Shown here: in pieces, positions 14,232-17,366 of the stretch
How the letters are laid out: every line of letters begins with the position of its first letter
Numbering within the stretch: the stretch's first letter is position 1
Assembly: GCA_964612515.1 (NCBI GenBank)
Contig: CAZTCX010000075.1
Coordinates: forward strand, 1 to 17,366
Length of the DNA: 17,366 nucleotides
DNA from: SABY01 sp964612515
Lineage (GTDB): Bacteria; Bacteroidota; Bacteroidia; Bacteroidales; 4484-276
Reading direction: 5' to 3'
Notes under the pieces: model-generated
Told to the model about the DNA's origin: nothing
What the model saw: the letters and a program-made list of their open reading frames with translations, nothing else
Databases searched by the model: none
Position numbers and translations under genes: made by a program

Positions 14232-16592
14232 TTAAAACTTAAAATTATAAGAAATACTTGGTATCACCGAGAAGAGATAGGTCATCTCGGCGTAGGTCCG
14301 GTAGTCGCCGTCGCCGGTTTCCTGCACAAAATTGATAGCCCAGGGATTCTTACGCCCGTAGGCATTATACACCGAGAAGTTCCACTCGCCGTACCACTTG
14401 CGGTCGGCGTTTTTGCGTGGGCGCAAGGTTACCGAAAGGTCGAGCCGGTGGTAGTCGGGCATGCGGTAGTCGTTGCGGTCAGAATAAATGGGCGCTACCA
14501 CCCCACCCCACACCGCACGTCCGGTGGGGAAAGTTACAGGCAATCCGGTGGAGTAAACCCAATTCAATCCGGCGGTCCAGCGTTGGTTGAAGTCGTAATT
14601 TATTACAATAGCAATATCGTTGGGCTTGTCGTAGGGAGCTACATATTTTTCCCCGTTGTTGATCGCTTCAATTTGGCGTTCGGTTTTGGACAATGTGTAG
14701 CTGACCCATCCTGTGAGTTTTCCATCCTGTTTCCGAACCATCAGCTCCAGGCCATAGGCCCATGACCGACCAAACCGCAACTCTGCTTCAAGCTCCCTGT
14801 TGAGCAGCAACTGCGCGTGGTCTTTGAAGTCGATGGTGTTTTGCATGTTTTTATAATAGACTTCAGCGGAAGCTTCAAACATGTTATTATCGAAATTGCG
14901 GAAGTAGCCCAGCGCTCCCTGGTCGCTAATCTGCGGCTTCACGTTGGGGCTTGCCGGAAACCAGATATCGAGCGGCGTGCCGGCGGTAGAGTTTTGCCCG
15001 AGCTGTAAATATTGTATCGTTCGCGAATAGCTTCCTTTTACCGATGCCCGTTCGCTCAGCAAATAGACAAAACCTACGCGTGGCTCCAGATGCGTGTAGG
15101 TATTGTAAACTTTGCCTACCGGAATCGACTCCCTTTCGATGATGTTATAATTTTTGTCAAAATGATAAAGCGTGTCGGCGCCCACATTTTGAAACATCGA
15201 AAAGCGAAGGCCATATTTCAGCGTGAGCAAAGCCCCGATCTTTTGTTCGTTACTCACGTAAAGCCCCGATTCGTAAGCAAATTTGGATGGGATCTCGTAA
15301 CTGTTGATGAAAGTTTCGTCGCCAATGCCGCGTGCTTCACCGGGACTAAACGTATGATGGATGAGGCTTGCGCCAAATCGAATGGTATTGTCGGTGTTGA
15401 GAAACCAGGTAAAGTCAGCTTTGCCCCTGTAATCGACCAGCTCCGATTTCCACTCGAAGGAGCTGGCCTCACCTTCGGCGGTTCCCAAACTATAGTCGTA
15501 GCGTGAACGCAGCAACGTAAAATTGGAAAAGAGCTTTTTACTAAAAAGATGATTCCAGCGGAGGGTGAAGGTGCCGTTGCCCATATTCATACCTGCAAAT
15601 TCATTTTTAAAAACATCGCGTCCCATGTAGGCGGAGAAAAAGATGCGGTTGTTTTCGTTGAAAGTATGACTAATCTTGGCGTTCAGATCCCAAAAGAAGA
15701 GCTTGCTTCCCTGCAGATTGGCTTTGCCAAAAAGCGGGATAAACAAATCGGCGTAGGTGCGGCGCCCGGAGACAATGAAAGAGGTGTTCTCATTTACAAT
15801 GGGCCCTTCCAGGGTGAGGCGGCTGGAGATAATCCCAACGCCTCCGGTAGCTGCAAAGCGCTGGGTATTTCCATCTTTCATCCGTACATCGAGCAGCGAC
15901 GACAGGCGGCCGCCATAAGCCGGCGGAATGTCGCCCTTGTAGAGTTTCACATCTTTGATGGCATCATTATTAAAAACTGAGAAAAACCCCAGCAGATGGC
16001 CGGAGTTGTAAACGGTGGCTTCGTCGAGCAGCACCAGGTTCTGGTCGATGCTGCCGCCCCGCACGCTAAAGCCGGTGCTACCTTCCGACACAGTTTTTAC
16101 GCCGGGCAGCAACTGCAGGGCGCGGATAACGTCGGTTTCGCCAAAGAGAGCCGGAATCTGGCTGATGGTTTTGGTCTCCATACGCATCACGCTCATTTCG
16201 GCAGCACGCACATTGCGGTCGATGCGCTCGCCGCTGATCACCACTTCGTCGAGCTGTTTATCCGCAGGGACAAGCCGCATATCCAACGTGCGATCGCGGT
16301 CGAGCGACACTTTCTGCTGCTGCGATTTGTAACCAATAAATGAATAGGTGAGCGTGTATTGACCTGCCGGCAGGCTCAAAGCATAAAACCCATACACATT
16401 GCTGCTGGTGCCGCTTTGGTTTTCGGTGACGTAAATGGTGGCGCCGATAAGCATTTCGCCACTCTTTGCGTCCGAGATGTAGCCGCTGATGTTGAGCTTT
16501 TTCAGCGCTCCCTCCGGGGCTGATGCCATACCGGAAGCCATCAGCAGCAACATTGAAAATAATAGGAAGATCTTTTTTAATTTCATTTTCAT
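14232..16592 (-). CDS. TonB-dependent outer-membrane receptor with CarboxypepD-like domain
   Basis: 786 residues. Signal peptide about 1-24 (M-K-M-K-L-K-K, hydrophobic core, A-S-A). Carboxypeptidase-regulatory-like beta domain about 35-108 (I-S-G-Y-I-S-D-A-K-S-G-E-x-L-I-G-A-T...), typical of Bacteroidota receptors. A TonB-box-like D-E-V-V-I-S lies at 115-120. Plug about 125-240 (A-L-Q-L-L-P-G-V, F-S-V-R-G-G, L-L-D-E-A-T-V-Y). The rest is a beta-barrel, ending in the aromatic Y-N-F-K-F expected for insertion of outer-membrane barrels. It should import a ligand using energy from TonB-ExbBD. It lacks the SusC-specific length (about 1000 residues) and SusD partner; the partner here is the DUF4249 lipoprotein. 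Substrate unknown: neither the sequence nor neighbours point to iron, vitamin or glycan. A second Met at residue 3 is an equally possible start. Divergent from the lipoprotein gene at 16938. Confidence 0.95.
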   Translation of the reverse strand: MKMKLKKIFLLFSMLLLMASGMASAPEGALKKLNISGYISDAKSGEMLIGATIYVTENQSGTSSNVYGFYALSLPAGQYTLTYSFIGYKSQQQKVSLDRDRTLDMRLVPADKQLDEVVISGERIDRNVRAAEMSVMRMETKTISQIPALFGETDVIRALQLLPGVKTVSEGSTGFSVRGGSIDQNLVLLDEATVYNSGHLLGFFSVFNNDAIKDVKLYKGDIPPAYGGRLSSLLDVRMKDGNTQRFAATGGVGIISSRLTLEGPIVNENTSFIVSGRRTYADLFIPLFGKANLQGSKLFFWDLNAKISHTFNENNRIFFSAYMGRDVFKNEFAGMNMGNGTFTLRWNHLFSKKLFSNFTLLRSRYDYSLGTAEGEASSFEWKSELVDYRGKADFTWFLNTDNTIRFGASLIHHTFSPGEARGIGDETFINSYEIPSKFAYESGLYVSNEQKIGALLTLKYGLRFSMFQNVGADTLYHFDKNYNIIERESIPVGKVYNTYTHLEPRVGFVYLLSERASVKGSYSRTIQYLQLGQNSTAGTPLDIWFPASPNVKPQISDQGALGYFRNFDNNMFEASAEVYYKNMQNTIDFKDHAQLLLNRELEAELRFGRSWAYGLELMVRKQDGKLTGWVSYTLSKTERQIEAINNGEKYVAPYDKPNDIAIVINYDFNQRWTAGLNWVYSTGLPVTFPTGRAVWGGVVAPIYSDRNDYRMPDYHRLDLSVTLRPRKNADRKWYGEWNFSVYNAYGRKNPWAINFVQETGDGDYRTYAEMTYLFSVIPSISYNFKF

Positions 16593-16665
16593 AAATAAAT
16601 CAGGCTCCGATAGTGTAGCATATCAGACCGCTAACTTTTGATATCGTTACACCCTAAAACGCAGA

Positions 16666-16704
16666 AATGTTCTTTTGTTGGATATTGTCGGCCAGAAGAA
16701 CATT
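16666..16704. promoter_or_regulatory. Candidate operator: 9-base perfect inverted repeat
   Basis: AATGTTCTT (16666-16674) and AAGAACATT (16696-16704), spacer 21 bases, centred about 93 bases upstream of the receptor start codon. Two-turn spacing of the arms would suit a dimeric regulator; an RNA hairpin in the receptor leader is the alternative. Confidence 0.4.
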
Positions 16705-16835
16705 CATTAAAAACTTTTGTTCCAAAACGCATTTATTTCATACAAATAGCCATCCGACCATAACCCACAGAATGATAATAAATCCATTCATTATCAGATA
16801 TGAAATTTAAAAAATAAATATGAAACGGTAAAACC

Positions 16836-16843
16836 TACCTTTG
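16836..16843 (+). promoter_or_regulatory. -7 box (TACCTTTG) for the lipoprotein at 16938
   Basis: Exact TAnnTTTG match followed by C, 94 bases before the ATG. No visible -33 element in the A-rich stretch upstream. Confidence 0.55.
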
Positions 16844-16937
16844 CACCGCAAGAAAGGCCGCGCTATCAACAATAAAGCATTGAAAAACGCGTAATCTGCA
16901 CATAAAAAAACAGGCCGGTGCCGCAAAGAAACTTTTC

Positions 16938-17366
16938 ATGATCCGACGTATTATTCCCATTTTGATATTCCTTTCACTAACGCTGCTACTCGTACTTTCG
17001 GCTTGTCGCAAAGACGACACCATCAACAAAAGCTCGTCGGTGCGGCTTGAATTTTCGTCGGACACACTGATCTTCGACACTATTTTTACATCCATCGGTT
17101 CCATCACCGAACAAATTCGTGTGCGCAATACGGGCAACGAAAAAATCAACATTTCACGCATCAGGCTGGCCGGCGGCGCCGAATCGCGCTACAGCATCAA
17201 CGTGAACGGCGTGGCGGGGAACGATTTCCAAAATGTCGAAATCCGCGGCAACGACAGCATCTACATTTTTGCAAAAGTCACCATCAACCCCAACGACGCC
17301 ACCGCTCCATTCGTCATCACCGATTCCATCGTTTTTGATATCAATGGCAACCAACAGGATGTCGAT
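16938..17366 (+). CDS. Surface-exposed lipoprotein, C-terminus cut by window edge
   Basis: Open from the ATG at 16938 to the last base: 143 residues, no stop. Signal peptide M-I-R-R then a long hydrophobic core, lipobox L-S-A-C with cysteine at 23, followed by RKDD, matching the Bacteroidota surface-export signal. The mature part begins with L-E-F-S-S-D-T-L-I-F-D-T-I-F-T-S-I-G-S and continues with beta strands spaced like an Ig-like or choice-of-anchor domain (V-R-N-T-G-N-E-K-I-N-I-S-R-I-R-L, D-S-I-Y-I-F-A-K-V-T-I-N-P). From memory this N-terminal pattern recurs in large Bacteroidota cell-surface proteins of unknown function, some with a beta-helix behind it, but the diagnostic C-terminal part is outside the window. 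Divergent from the TonB receptor. An open frame on the opposite strand here is a shadow. Confidence 0.85.
   Translation, partial: MIRRIIPILIFLSLTLLLVLSACRKDDTINKSSSVRLEFSSDTLIFDTIFTSIGSITEQIRVRNTGNEKINISRIRLAGGAESRYSINVNGVAGNDFQNVEIRGNDSIYIFAKVTINPNDATAPFVITDSIVFDINGNQQDVD

Larger units (their letters stand above)
16593..16937. other. 345-base divergent control region
   Basis: AT-rich, no gene. Holds a -7 box for the rightward lipoprotein (16836-16843), a 9-base inverted repeat (16666-16674 / 16696-16704) in the presumed leader or promoter of the receptor gene, and a 7-base inverted repeat TGATAAT (16773-16779) / ATTATCA (16790-16796). No TAnnTTTG box was found for the leftward receptor gene, which may use another sigma factor. 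Confidence 0.6.

Overview
The window looks like a piece of chromosome from a member of the Bacteroidota, probably an environmental Bacteroidales-type lineage. The reasons are: two secreted proteins ending in type IX secretion (T9SS) type A C-terminal sorting domains; five lipoproteins, two of which carry the CxKDD surface-export signal known from this phylum; a TonB-dependent receptor with a carboxypeptidase-like N-terminal domain next to a DUF4249 lipoprotein; exact TAnnTTTG promoter -7 boxes upstream of several genes; and little or no Shine-Dalgarno sequence. No tRNA, rRNA, CRISPR array, transposase or phage gene was seen. Two genes are cut by the window edges: the lipoprotein at 1-853 (minus) and the lipoprotein at 16938-17366 (plus).

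Layout. 1-853 (minus): surface lipoprotein, 3' end missing. 977-1696 (plus): Mpv17/PMP22-like membrane protein. 1844-5082 (plus): secreted multidomain GH13 alpha-amylase-type enzyme followed 17 bases later by a small lipoprotein, ending in a long palindromic terminator shared with the convergent typA (bipA) at 5245-7065 (minus). 7066-7547: promoter region with a GC-richer transcribed-looking block holding a GT microsatellite and a terminator-like hairpin. 7548-10030 (plus): AT-rich two-gene unit, an unrecognised lipoprotein and a T9SS-sorted propeller-like protein. 10261-12537 (minus): PcrA/UvrD-type helicase, separated from the preceding unit by a hairpin-rich intergenic element. 12538-12863: repeats. 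12864-16592 (minus): TonB-dependent receptor and downstream DUF4249 lipoprotein, separated by about 500 bases of repeats. 16593-16937: divergent control region. 16938-17366: start of another surface lipoprotein.

How the parts fit. Most of the window concerns the cell envelope. The amylase is built to be exported through T9SS and act on alpha-glucans outside the cell. The TonB receptor/DUF4249 pair is a standard Bacteroidota uptake arrangement with unknown substrate. The lipoproteins sit at the outer membrane. typA (ribosome-associated GTPase) and pcrA (repair helicase) are housekeeping genes that interrupt these. Intergenic regions are unusually rich in repeats: 14-base triplicates, 49-base direct repeats, a duplicated double-hairpin unit and AT-rich repeats. 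One of these affects which start codon of the DUF4249 gene is credible.

I found no clear new multi-gene system. The most promising unexplained items are the possible small RNA or regulated leader at 7312-7522, the structured element at 10174-10242, and the inverted repeats in the divergent control region at 16666-16796.
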